In this document: in pieces, positions 1 through 9,292 of the stretch | How positions within the stretch are numbered: the stretch's first letter is position 1 | How the letters are laid out: each line of letters begins with the position of its first letter | Source of the DNA: Fidelibacterota bacterium | GTDB lineage: Bacteria > Fidelibacterota > UBA2242 | Direction: 5' to 3' | DNA length: 34,413 bases | Assembly (NCBI GenBank): GCA_021161185.1 | Contig: JAGHBC010000074.1 | Coordinates: 1-34,413 of the forward strand | Made by a program: the position numbers and the translations under genes | The notes under the pieces: generated by a model | The model's database searches: none | Seen by the model: the letters and a program-made list of their open reading frames with translations, nothing else | Told to the model about the DNA's origin: nothing

Positions 1-32
1 AAGCAACAATTATAAAATGAACGGATAGAAAC

Positions 33-569
33 ATGGATGAATATTCAAAGAATGAAGAACTTCATCTTTTACCCCTTTTTTATGACTATCTGCTGACGAT
101 TGCCATTGCCGGGTTCGGTCTGTTTATGGTCTCTGTGGAGCCAAACATACTCAGGCAATTCAGGTTCTGGATTTCACCGCAAACATTTGACAATCTAATA
201 CTCACCTGGTTTGCGCTCAGTGTAGTCTCCGCTCTTTTAATATTTTTTATCGGCGTTCTGATCCAATTATTTAAGAGGGAAAAACGATTAAACTATTTTA
301 TCTGGTTTCACATTATCCTGTCGTCAAGCCTCTTGTTTTCTACAATCTTTTACCAGCTATGGCACAGTCATAACGAACCCGCTGTTTTTGCCTTACTCGG
401 GATATTAATCATAACCAATGTCATAACCTTTGTGGTATCGGCTGTGTTTTTCTATATTCACTTTATAAGGCGACACAATTTTCTGCCTTTTGTGATGGGT
501 ATTATGGCTGCGACCACCGCCTTTAACTGGTTCTATTTAAGCCTTATCGGGAGAATTTCAATCTTCTGA
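33..569 (+). CDS. small integral membrane protein of unknown function
   Basis: 178-aa ORF with several hydrophobic segments (LLTIAIAGFGLFMVSV, LILTWFALSVVSALLIFFIGVLI, FALLGILIITNVITFVVSAVFFYI); starts ATG and ends 4 nt before the next ORF. Confidence 0.7.
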   Translation: MDEYSKNEELHLLPLFYDYLLTIAIAGFGLFMVSVEPNILRQFRFWISPQTFDNLILTWFALSVVSALLIFFIGVLIQLFKREKRLNYFIWFHIILSSSLLFSTIFYQLWHSHNEPAVFALLGILIITNVITFVVSAVFFYIHFIRRHNFLPFVMGIMAATTAFNWFYLSLIGRISIF

Positions 570-573
570 TAAT

Positions 574-2958
574 TTGGCGCCTATCTTTTATATGATAGAC
601 AATATTATAAAGCGGATGCCTTTGGCGTTTCCAGTCCTTTGGTATTTTCTGGGCATACTATTAGACAGATGTTTTCCGATTAATAATTTATTCTGGTTAA
701 TCGGGTTGGCTGTTTTTCTCATCCTGAGTTTTGTATTTTCCCCAAAAAACTGTTCTGCGGTATTTATTGTGCTTGTTATTATTGGAATGGGCGGAGTAAA
801 TCATAGCCGGCGAACCGTAATCGGCGCCGATCATATTACACACTTTATTGATGAAGCCGCGGATAGTATCGCAGTGCAGGTTGAAACAGCCGAAGGGAGT
901 GGCGCGGGCGATCAAAAACTAATTGTGAGCAATGTTCGTATCAAGAGGGGGAACTGGAGAGCCTGTCAGGGAAAAGCGTTATTAAAAATCAAAGATAGTC
1001 AGCGCAGGTATTTTTACGGTGATGAATTGAGGTTTTTCACGACCTTGCGCTTACCTATGGAGAGGCGAAATCCCGGTGAATTCGATTATAAGCAATATTT
1101 AGCCAACCATCACATCTTTGCGATCGGGTATTTGAAGGAAAAAGATATAACCCTTTCAAAAACGCCGTCGGTGTATTCATTACGCCGCATAGCGAACATT
1201 GTGAAATACCGGATTCAAGATTTGATTGCCATGTCGGTAAAAGGAGAACCGGGCGCTATTTTAAAGGCATTGTTGGTGGGCGTCCGCAGTGAGATCAATG
1301 ACGACACCGAGCAGGCATTTATTGATTCAGGCGTTATTCATGTGCTCGCCGTCTCCGGGTTACATGTGGGGTATGTGACACTGGTGTTTTGGATTATCCT
1401 GGGCTTTCTGAGGCTTCCGCTAAAACCCAAAGTGATACTTACGATTCTGGCGTTGAGTGCCTATGTTCTTGTTGTTGATATCAAACCATCGGTTTTGCGG
1501 GCAGTCATTATGGCGTCCATGATCCTGTTTGCCAAAGGATGGGAAAAACAGGTCAATGTCTATAATTCACTTGCCGCTGCGGCATTGATACAAACCCTTA
1601 TAGATCCTCTGCAACTCTTCGATATGGGCTTTCAACTCTCTTTCATAGCAGTGTTCTCAATTGTTTATATTTATCGTCGCTTTGATGTAATCCTGCCGGG
1701 TAAATTGCGCCCGATTTCCGTGTCTAATAAAATAGGCCGAAATATTTATCAGCTATTTTTAGTCTCTCTGTCGGCGTTATTAGGTACGCTGCCGGTTACA
1801 ATCTACTATTTCCATCGCATACCGCTTATTTCTGTTTTGTCCAACATTTTTGTAATTCCGCTGGTTAGTGTAATCGGCGGGCTGGGATTTGCACAGATTA
1901 TTCTTGGATTTTGCTGGTCTGGTTTTAATGTCGCCTACGGCGAGGTGGAAACGCTGTTAATTAAACTCTTGCAAGGCATTATTCAATTAATTTCCAAAAT
2001 ACCGTTCGCATATATTCAGGTTCCTCAAATTTCACTGCTGACTCTAATCCTGTTATATGTTTTGATTTTGGCATTGCTGAATTTTGACAGGCAAAGAGTG
2101 CAAAAAGTGATAATAATCGGATTGTTGATTGCGGCAAATATCTATATCTGGTCGGTTATCGCCGGATCATCTCAGGTGACAATTACATTTCTTGACGTTG
2201 GTCAGGGCGACGCTATTGTCGTTGAATTACCGTCAAAAAAAACGCTTCTCATCGATGCAGGTGACCGCAACTATAAGCGTGACTATGGCAAACTGGTTGT
2301 CTGTCCCTATTTGGAGCGTCGCGGTATCCGGAAGATCGATGTGCTGATTTTCAGTCATCCCCATAATGATCATATCGGCGGAGCGCCGTATATTTTGAGA
2401 CATCTGGATGTAGGTCAAATATGGGAAAGTGGTCTGAAAGCCCGATCACGGCTTTACAGGGAAATACATCATCTTGCCGATTCGTTGAGAATACCAATAA
2501 TTTGCCCTGAAGCGGGTGATATTGCTTCACTTTCAGATGAAATAAAATTACTTTTTCTGCATCCGTCAGATCGTTTCCTAAAGCGCTATCGGCGGAATTA
2601 TAATAATGCTTCGCTTGTGTGTAAACTCTGCTATAATGATGTGAGTGTTTTGTTTACCGGTGACGCTGAGAAAGAATCCGAATGCTACTTATGTTTATGG
2701 GACGACCTGTTGAAATCGACGGTATTAAAAGTTCCTCATCATGGGAGTAATACCTCTTCCACTTTACCGTATATAAATCTTATCGACCCTGAAATTGCCG
2801 TCATATCGGTTGGCGCTAAAAATAAATTCAATCATCCGTCTTTATCTACGATTGAACGATATAATCGGGCGGGAACGACATTATATCGCACAGATATTGA
2901 TCGTGCCGTTCAGATTAGGACAAAGGGAAAAATTGTAAGAATTGTTCATTGGAAATGA
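574..2958 (+). CDS. comEC: ComEC/Rec2 family competence/DNA internalization protein
   Basis: 794-aa polytopic protein with competence-domain motif (VIHVLAVSGLHVGYV) and C-terminal metallo-beta-lactamase-like domain (TFLDVGQGDAIVVELP, FSHPHNDHIGGAPYIL, LKVPHHGSNTSS); likely TTG start. Confidence 0.93.
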   Translation: MAPIFYMIDNIIKRMPLAFPVLWYFLGILLDRCFPINNLFWLIGLAVFLILSFVFSPKNCSAVFIVLVIIGMGGVNHSRRTVIGADHITHFIDEAADSIAVQVETAEGSGAGDQKLIVSNVRIKRGNWRACQGKALLKIKDSQRRYFYGDELRFFTTLRLPMERRNPGEFDYKQYLANHHIFAIGYLKEKDITLSKTPSVYSLRRIANIVKYRIQDLIAMSVKGEPGAILKALLVGVRSEINDDTEQAFIDSGVIHVLAVSGLHVGYVTLVFWIILGFLRLPLKPKVILTILALSAYVLVVDIKPSVLRAVIMASMILFAKGWEKQVNVYNSLAAAALIQTLIDPLQLFDMGFQLSFIAVFSIVYIYRRFDVILPGKLRPISVSNKIGRNIYQLFLVSLSALLGTLPVTIYYFHRIPLISVLSNIFVIPLVSVIGGLGFAQIILGFCWSGFNVAYGEVETLLIKLLQGIIQLISKIPFAYIQVPQISLLTLILLYVLILALLNFDRQRVQKVIIIGLLIAANIYIWSVIAGSSQVTITFLDVGQGDAIVVELPSKKTLLIDAGDRNYKRDYGKLVVCPYLERRGIRKIDVLIFSHPHNDHIGGAPYILRHLDVGQIWESGLKARSRLYREIHHLADSLRIPIICPEAGDIASLSDEIKLLFLHPSDRFLKRYRRNYNNASLVCKLCYNDVSVLFTGDAEKESECYLCLWDDLLKSTVLKVPHHGSNTSSTLPYINLIDPEIAVISVGAKNKFNHPSLSTIERYNRAGTTLYRTDIDRAVQIRTKGKIVRIVHWK

Positions 2959-2979
2959 TAATAAACCCTCCGATTAAAT

Positions 2980-3046
2980 ACACCTGTCAGGTTTAGTAGA
3001 TTTTTCTTCCTTAGATTAAAATTGATTGATTAAACCTCACAGGTGT
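2980..3046. repeat. hairpin repeat family A, copy 1
   Basis: ACACCTGTCAGGTTTA ... TAAACCTCACAGGTGT terminal inverted repeats (one mismatch), about 67 bp. Confidence 0.85.
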
Positions 3047-3176
3047 AATATGAGGCGCTATTTTTTGACACCCTTTTTCGCCTGCAGTCAGACAGGGCTA
3101 AACTCAGGATAACAGTAGCGAGAAAATATTTATATTGTAATTTTAGTTAGAAATGTTGATAATTAATCAAATGTGA

Positions 3177-3710
3177 ATGGAGTCCAAAATGATCCGTAAA
3201 CAAATACCCGCTGAAGATTTTATCATTCGTCCCCATCGTCTCTGGCATCATCAATGGCTGTTGCTCACCAGCGGAGATTTTCAATCGGGCGACTATAATT
3301 GTATGACTGTTGGTTGGGGCAGTATCGGTACGATGTGGTCAAAGCCCGTTGTTCAGGTGGTTGTCAGACCGACACGCTACACTCACCAATTTATGGAAAA
3401 GTATCCTACGTTTACACTATCCGCTTTCAGTGACTCCTACCGCGATGATTTAAAACTGCTCGGTTCAAAATCCGGTCGCGACGGCAATAAATTAGCCGAA
3501 GTGAAGCTGACTCCGATTCCTTCAAACCGTGTGGCTGCGCCGGGATTTGCCGAAGCGGAACTGATCATTGAATGCCGGAAAATTTATCATGATGTCCTTC
3601 ATCCTGAGAATTTTCTGGATGCTACCATAGATAAAAATTATCCCCAAAAAGATTATCACTCCGTCTATTTTGGGAAAATCGAAGCGATATTTGGTGTGGA
3701 TTTGAGATGA
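3177..3710 (+). CDS. flavin reductase-like (FMN-binding split barrel) family protein
   Basis: 177 aa; PLLLTSGDFQSGDYNCMTVGWGSIGTMWSKPVVQVVVRPTRYTHQF-type region typical of flavin reductase-like domain proteins. Confidence 0.8.
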   Translation: MESKMIRKQIPAEDFIIRPHRLWHHQWLLLTSGDFQSGDYNCMTVGWGSIGTMWSKPVVQVVVRPTRYTHQFMEKYPTFTLSAFSDSYRDDLKLLGSKSGRDGNKLAEVKLTPIPSNRVAAPGFAEAELIIECRKIYHDVLHPENFLDATIDKNYPQKDYHSVYFGKIEAIFGVDLR

Positions 3711-3944
3711 TGGTGTCGGAGTTGTTAACCTCTGGGATGATATGTCGGGAAAACAACCACAATTTCAAATTGCAAATATCAAATTTCAAATCTGCTATGT
3801 AGTGCAATGGAGTGTTGAAGCAAATTCAACCAATTCAACTAATAAACTAATTCAACTCTCCTTCGTCAGTTGGAAATTGGTTTTATGGAATTGGGTACTT
3901 TGAGGTGATATAATGGGGAATATTAAAATAAACGGTGGGAATAA

Positions 3945-5417
3945 ATGATAAAATCGAATAACAGCATTAGGAGAAGGTTCTTTTGGGGATTATTATCAAT
4001 TTCAGTTGCTGTTTTGTTGTTAACTAACATCCTTTGGTTTTATTCGGAGTATCGTCAATTCAAACAAAATGTTGAAGAAACCGCAGAAAGGACCACTAAT
4101 CAGCAAAAGGCTCTTATAAAAAGAGAAGTTGAGAGAACTATCGACTATATCAATTATATGAGAGAAACTCGAAAAAACGATTCTGTTGAAGAACTAAAAA
4201 AGGAAATCCTTGACCGTATAGCCAGGATCAGGTTCGGTGCTGACGGATATATTTTTGTTGTAACCTACGATGGTACAACATTGATGAATGACACTCAGCG
4301 GGAACTAATTGGAAAAAATATTTGGAATTTTGAAGATCCCAACGGTGTAAAAGTAATTCAAGAAGAACGGAAAGCGGTTGAAAATCCTGATGGTGATTTT
4401 ATTTATTATGTTTGGAATAAGCCCACAGAAAAGACTCCATCTCCAAAAATAACGTTTATGAAAGGTGTGCCTGATTGGGAATGGATGATCGGTGCAGGCA
4501 CATATCTCAAAGATATAAAGGATATTACGGATGCTAATAAAGCATTATTGAAAAAAAATCTTGAATCTCAAATAATTGAAATGTTTATTCTATTTCTGGT
4601 TATTTTGGCTATGGTAATAATTATTACAATTAAATTGTCAAGAAGGATCAGGAGTGAATTTGATGATTTCAGTGTATTTTTGGATAATAGCATTTTAAAA
4701 TACCAACAAAGTGACAATAAACAATTTGTCCTTAAGGAATTTCAAATTCTCGTGAATTATACGAATAAAATCCTGGAAGAGCGCCGGCGGATGGGAGAGG
4801 CGCTTAAAGAAAGCGAAGAGAAATACCGGCTTATGGTGGAGAATTCCGGAGATGGTATCGTAATTAGCCAGAAAGATAAATTTATTTTTGTTAATGATGC
4901 CTTTGCAAAAATGCTGGGCTACGATAAAGACGACCTTATTTACAGAAATTATAAAGAAATATATACAGATAAAGCCCTCAATAAACTCAAAGAACGTGAA
5001 AAACAACGTAACAAAGGACAAAAAGTCTCAAACCGCTATGAAACAGTGTTTAAAAAGAAGGATGGAAGCGAAATAGATGTTGAAGCCTATGTCACTATCA
5101 TTGAATACAAAGAAGATAAGGCAACCTTTGCGGTAATCCGTGACATTACGAAGCAGAAAAAGATGATTAAAATGCTGCAAGAATCAACGGTGCAGATCGG
5201 GGACTTAAAAGGCTTTATACCCATTTGTGCCGGGTGTAACAAGATCCGCGACGATGAAAAGGAGAATAAACCCTGGGTTTCACCCGCTGAATATGTCTCG
5301 GACCGATTACCCAATATTAATTTTTCCCACGGAATGTGCCCCGATTGTATGGCAAAATGGTATCCTGATTATGTTAATGTGAAGGATATTAAGAAAGGTA
5401 ATAAAGACAGTGACTAA
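3945..5417 (+). CDS. membrane sensor protein: N-terminal TM, Cache-type sensor domain, second TM, PAS domain, C-terminal CxxC...CxxC module
   Basis: Cache-like region (RFGADGYIFVVTYDGTTLMN, WEWMIGAGTYLKDI), TM ILFLVILAMVIIITIKL, PAS (YRLMVENSGDGIVISQKDKFIFVNDAFAKMLGY), C-terminus ICAGCNKIRDDE...FSHGMCPDCMAKWYPDY; no kinase or GGDEF motifs. Confidence 0.85.
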   Translation: MIKSNNSIRRRFFWGLLSISVAVLLLTNILWFYSEYRQFKQNVEETAERTTNQQKALIKREVERTIDYINYMRETRKNDSVEELKKEILDRIARIRFGADGYIFVVTYDGTTLMNDTQRELIGKNIWNFEDPNGVKVIQEERKAVENPDGDFIYYVWNKPTEKTPSPKITFMKGVPDWEWMIGAGTYLKDIKDITDANKALLKKNLESQIIEMFILFLVILAMVIIITIKLSRRIRSEFDDFSVFLDNSILKYQQSDNKQFVLKEFQILVNYTNKILEERRRMGEALKESEEKYRLMVENSGDGIVISQKDKFIFVNDAFAKMLGYDKDDLIYRNYKEIYTDKALNKLKEREKQRNKGQKVSNRYETVFKKKDGSEIDVEAYVTIIEYKEDKATFAVIRDITKQKKMIKMLQESTVQIGDLKGFIPICAGCNKIRDDEKENKPWVSPAEYVSDRLPNINFSHGMCPDCMAKWYPDYVNVKDIKKGNKDSD

Positions 5418-5803
5418 TAAAACGTTAATCAGCGGCTGTTCCCAACGGGGATAATGGTTGTAAAGTGGTTGTATAATTGTAACGTTTACCATGTGCCTAT
5501 GCGCCAATTCAACCAATTCACTAACCTGTCCTGCGTAACAATAGGTCGGGACAGACAGGAGTGGTTAACCTGTGAAAGCAAAGATGATTTTTTTAACATG
5601 TAAAACGTTAACCGCCGAATTTATTCGGTGGAATAGGACAAATCACATCCCAACTTCCGGCTTTAGTCGGCAGTTTTATCGAGGGATTTTGGGAGTGCAA
5701 AGAAATTATAGCAGAATGTCTCTGTAGAAATTTGATATTTGCTATTTGATGTTAGATATTTAATATAGATAATTTTTAAAATTAGTTGCTGAAAGGGAAG
5801 GGT

Positions 5804-8263
5804 ATGGAAAATAAAAGAACATATTTCATACCGATAATTTTTCTTTTGTGCGTGAATATTTTTTTCGCTTACGCCGTTGAGATAGATACGCTGAAAAGCC
5901 GGTTGGAAAGCCTGTCCGGTCAGGAGAAAATAGCTGTATTAAATGAATTGGCGGGAGCATACTGGGAATTGCCGCCCAATGAGAGGATTGTGTTTGCGGA
6001 ACAGGCGGTTGATTTGTCTGAAAAATTTCATGAGTACAAATCCAAAGCCGCGGCTTTCAATCATCTCGGAGTTGCTTATAATAATCTGGGAGATAGCCCG
6101 AAATCCATTGATTACTTCCTGCAGGCTTTGATAATCATGGAACAGATCGATGATAAAAGTGGAATCGCCGATTCTTATGTCAATCTCGGGCAGGCTAATT
6201 TCTATCTGGAAAATTTTGATAAAGCGCTGGAATATTTTCAGCAGTCTTTGGACCTGCGCGTTGAACTTGGTGATAAGCGGGATTTGTCCCAGTCGTTGAT
6301 CCTGCTCGGGAATGTGAAGGCAAAAACCGCCCAATATGATGAAGCCTTAGACTACTATTTCAAAGCTCTGACGATAAAAGAAGAAATCGATGATAAGAAC
6401 GGCATTTTCCAAATATACAATAATCTCGGAAATATCTATTTCGAGATAAAGCAGCCGGAAAAGGCTTTGGAATGCCGCTTGAAATCACTGCAAATCGACC
6501 GAGAACTTGATAATAAGTGGGAGATTGCCAATACCGCTTTTAATATTGCCGAGCACTATCTGGATAGCAAACAACCGGAAAAAGCCTATCCCTATATTCT
6601 TGAATCGCTAGAAATAGCTGAATATTTTGATAATAAAGGACTGATTTGTGACAATTTGTATAATTATTCTTTGTATCATGAATTAAGAGAAGAATACCAA
6701 AAAGCGCTCAAATATCAGAGAGATTATGCGGAATTAACGAAAAGTCTCTTTTCCGAAGAGCTCGGTGAAAAAATTGCCGAAATGCAAATAAAATATGAAA
6801 CCGAGAAAAAGGAAAAAGAGAATCAAGCCTATAAACTTCAGTTGGAAAAAGCCCGGACAGAGAGATGGCAGTTTACAGTAGGCATATTGATTATTCTGTT
6901 AATCGCTTTCATTATTTATTATCGATATAGGGCAAAGAAAAAATCGAATCTACTGTTAGAAGGTTTAGTGATGGAACGGACGCGGGAGTTGCAACAAAAA
7001 ATCAATGAACTTAAACAGACAAAAAGAGATCTTCAGAAAAATGAACAATTCCTGACTAATTTAATTGAGAGTATTCAAGACGGCGTCAGCGTCCTGAATC
7101 CTGACATGAGCATTCGGCATGTTAACGGGGTGATGAAACGGTGGTATGCGAAAAACCTGCCCCTGGAAGGGAAACTATGCTATCAGGCTTATCATAATTC
7201 CGACAAACCGTGCGATCCCTGCCCGACAATTCGTTGTCGGGAATCCGGGCAGACTGAGCATGATGTAGTTTCTGGTCTTCCCGGTTCGCCTGTAGAGTTC
7301 ATTGAACTTTTTAGCTATCCCATGAAAGACCGGGATTCGGGTGAAATAACCGGTGTGGTTGAATTTGTCAGAGATATCACCGACCGCAAGCAGGCGGAAG
7401 AAGAACTGCAAAAACACCGTGTCCACTTAGAAGAACTGGTAAAAGAACGCACAAAAGAACTTGAGGATAAAACCGCTGCTATTGTAAAATCCCAGGAAGC
7501 CTTGACATATTTGCTGGAAGATGTTAATGATGCCCGGAAAGACCTGGAAGTCTCTAAAAATGAATTGGAGGATGTAAATAAAGAATTGGAAGCCTTTGCC
7601 TATTCGGTGTCCCATGATTTACGGGCGCCGCTGCGACATATTGACGGATTTGCCGAACTATTAATGTCGCATACAGCCGATAAACTTGATGAAAAAGGCA
7701 AATCTTATATGGACAAAATTGTAACAGCGTCACAGAATATGGGGAAATTGATTGAAGGGCTACTGACATACTCGCGGATAGGGCGGAACGAGATATTTAA
7801 AATACCTGTAGAAGTTAATCCGATGATTGAGAGTATCAGGGACGAGTTTAAACCCGATATCAAAAACAGAATAGTCTCATGGCAGATAGACCAGTTGGGA
7901 ACAGTCCGGGCCGATCCAACTTTGCTTAAACAAGTGTTTGTTAATCTATTGTCTAACGCACTGAAATATACCCGACCGAGAAAAGAGGCGAAAGTAGAGA
8001 TAGGTCTTAAAAAATCCGATGAAAATGAGAAGATAATATATGTAAAGGATAACGGCGTCGGCTTCGATATGAAATATTACGATAAATTGTTTGGTGTTTT
8101 TCAACGGCTGCACAGCTCCAGCGATTTTGAGGGAATCGGAATCGGTCTGGCAAACGTTCAGCGTATTATTAGTCGACATGGCGGGCGGGTCTGGGCGGAA
8201 TCTAAACCGGATAAAGGCACTACTTTCTATGTTGCTTTGCCTAATGGGGAAGGAAAAGGTTAA
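5804..8263 (+). CDS. TPR-repeat, PAS-domain sensor histidine kinase
   Basis: N-terminal TPR repeats (ALEYFQQSLDLRVELGDKRDLSQSLILLGNV), TM, PAS with Cys motifs, H-box SVSHDLRAPLRHIDGF, N/G boxes NLLSNALKY, DNGVGFD, GIGIGLANVQRIISRHGGRVWAES. ORF track starts at TTG 5786; ATG at 5804 follows a purine-rich RBS (gaaagggaaggg). Confidence 0.92.
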   Translation: MENKRTYFIPIIFLLCVNIFFAYAVEIDTLKSRLESLSGQEKIAVLNELAGAYWELPPNERIVFAEQAVDLSEKFHEYKSKAAAFNHLGVAYNNLGDSPKSIDYFLQALIIMEQIDDKSGIADSYVNLGQANFYLENFDKALEYFQQSLDLRVELGDKRDLSQSLILLGNVKAKTAQYDEALDYYFKALTIKEEIDDKNGIFQIYNNLGNIYFEIKQPEKALECRLKSLQIDRELDNKWEIANTAFNIAEHYLDSKQPEKAYPYILESLEIAEYFDNKGLICDNLYNYSLYHELREEYQKALKYQRDYAELTKSLFSEELGEKIAEMQIKYETEKKEKENQAYKLQLEKARTERWQFTVGILIILLIAFIIYYRYRAKKKSNLLLEGLVMERTRELQQKINELKQTKRDLQKNEQFLTNLIESIQDGVSVLNPDMSIRHVNGVMKRWYAKNLPLEGKLCYQAYHNSDKPCDPCPTIRCRESGQTEHDVVSGLPGSPVEFIELFSYPMKDRDSGEITGVVEFVRDITDRKQAEEELQKHRVHLEELVKERTKELEDKTAAIVKSQEALTYLLEDVNDARKDLEVSKNELEDVNKELEAFAYSVSHDLRAPLRHIDGFAELLMSHTADKLDEKGKSYMDKIVTASQNMGKLIEGLLTYSRIGRNEIFKIPVEVNPMIESIRDEFKPDIKNRIVSWQIDQLGTVRADPTLLKQVFVNLLSNALKYTRPRKEAKVEIGLKKSDENEKIIYVKDNGVGFDMKYYDKLFGVFQRLHSSSDFEGIGIGLANVQRIISRHGGRVWAESKPDKGTTFYVALPNGEGKG

Positions 8264-8277
8264 GGTTGAGCCAGAGA

Positions 8278-8343
8278 ACACCTGTCAGGTTTGGTTGGTT
8301 TATCTTTTCCGGATGCGACCATTTCCATAAACCTGACAGGTGT
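8278..8343. repeat. hairpin repeat family A, copy 2
   Basis: ACACCTGTCAGGTTT ... TAAACCTGACAGGTGT, 66 bp, starts 15 nt after the histidine kinase stop. Confidence 0.88.
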
Positions 8344-8379
8344 ATTGCTCCTGGGCAGACTATTGAGGCGAAACGTTAA

Positions 8380-8395
8380 CCCCGACGCGTCGGGG
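8380..8395. repeat. 16-bp perfect GC-rich palindrome within an intergenic module
   Basis: CCCCGACGCGTCGGGG followed by CTTTAGCCGGTGG; degenerate counterpart TCCCGACGCACCGGGACTTCAGCCGGTGG near 9057. Confidence 0.8.
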
Positions 8396-8569
8396 CTTTA
8401 GCCGGTGGAACAGGGAATCTTGTCCCGGCTCCTGATTTTAGTCGGCACACTCACCGAATGAATTCGGAAGATGTGGTAGTGGTTGTTTTTGCCGCCCAAT
8501 AAATTGGGTGGTCAAAGTTTGGAGACGAGATAATGGAAAATTCAGCCGATACATAATGCGGGAAAAAAG

Positions 8570-8959
8570 ATGACAAAATTACTTCTGTTGTTGACCAATG
8601 CGGAAAATCAAAAAATATGTGAAAAATATTTAGGAGAGAATAAAGATAATTTTGAATGGACTGTTATCAATTCCGCTGCAGAATTAAGAAATATCCCGGC
8701 ATCCCTGCGGTTTGATGTAATATTTGCCGATCTTCCGGCGGAGGATTACACCGCATCCGATTTAACAGGCTTTGCCGGAGAGAAACCGGTGATTACTTTG
8801 GTTAATGCCAGTGAAGAGGATAAAATTGTCGAACTAATTCAAGCCGGGGTATTCGATTTTTTGATTACCGACCCTGAAGGTCTTTTTCTGAAAAATATTC
8901 CAGTAATCATGGAAAACAACCTGACAGGTGTAATGAGACCGGAATATGTGCCCTTGTAA
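8570..8959 (+). CDS. degenerate response-regulator receiver-like protein
   Basis: 129 aa; receiver-like pattern MTKLLLLLTNAENQ / FDVIFADLP / PVITLVNASEEDKIVELIQAGVFDFLI; keeps an Asp at the expected phosphoacceptor position but lacks other conserved residues. Confidence 0.65.
   Translation: MTKLLLLLTNAENQKICEKYLGENKDNFEWTVINSAAELRNIPASLRFDVIFADLPAEDYTASDLTGFAGEKPVITLVNASEEDKIVELIQAGVFDFLITDPEGLFLKNIPVIMENNLTGVMRPEYVPL
8918..8934. repeat. hairpin repeat family A, half-copy (right arm only)
   Basis: AACCTGACAGGTGTAAT inside the 3' end of CDS 8570-8959; matches the right arms of the full copies. Confidence 0.7.
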
Positions 8960-9013
8960 GAGATTATTGTCTTGAGTAAAATTATTGACAGGACTTGTGT
9001 TAGGTTTTAGTTA

Positions 9014-9044
9014 ACTCGTTCCCAAATTGAATTTGGGAACGAGT
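9014..9044. repeat. 31-bp perfect palindrome
   Basis: ACTCGTTCCCAAATT-G-AATTTGGGAACGAGT: 15-bp arms with a 1-nt centre. Confidence 0.9.
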
Positions 9045-9130
9045 GAGACTTTCAAATCCCGACGCACCGGGACTTCAGCCGGTGGATGATGGTTGATAAT
9101 CGTAGTTGTAAAGTGGTGGAGTATTGGCGA

Positions 9131-9194
9131 AAAACCTTCCGGTTCGTCTGTTTTGACACAGCTGCTGATTTTATCGAACCTTCGGAAGGTTTTT
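9131..9194. repeat. hairpin repeat family B, copy 1
   Basis: AAAACCTTCCGG ... TTTTGACACAGCTGCTGATTTTATCGAACCTTCGGAAGGTTTTT; AACCTTCC/GGAAGGTT arms. Confidence 0.85.
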
Positions 9195-9292
9195 AATTCA
9201 TCACCAATTTCAAATATCAAATATCAAATTTGTTATATAGAGGACATGGAGTGGTGGAGCAAAATTAAACAATTCAACCAATTCTTAAATAA

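Noticed and set aside
3780-3870. AAATTCAACCAATTCAAC / CAATTTCAAATATCAAAT-type low-complexity stretches (also near 5510, 9206, 9269 and 10950)
   Set aside because: They recur in several intergenic regions and may belong to the mosaic described above, but AT-rich low complexity makes independent repeat boundaries impossible to set by eye.
4695-5021. 108-aa minus-strand ORF inside the Cache-PAS sensor
   Set aside because: Antisense shadow, Phe/Ile-rich as expected from reverse-reading an A-rich coding region.
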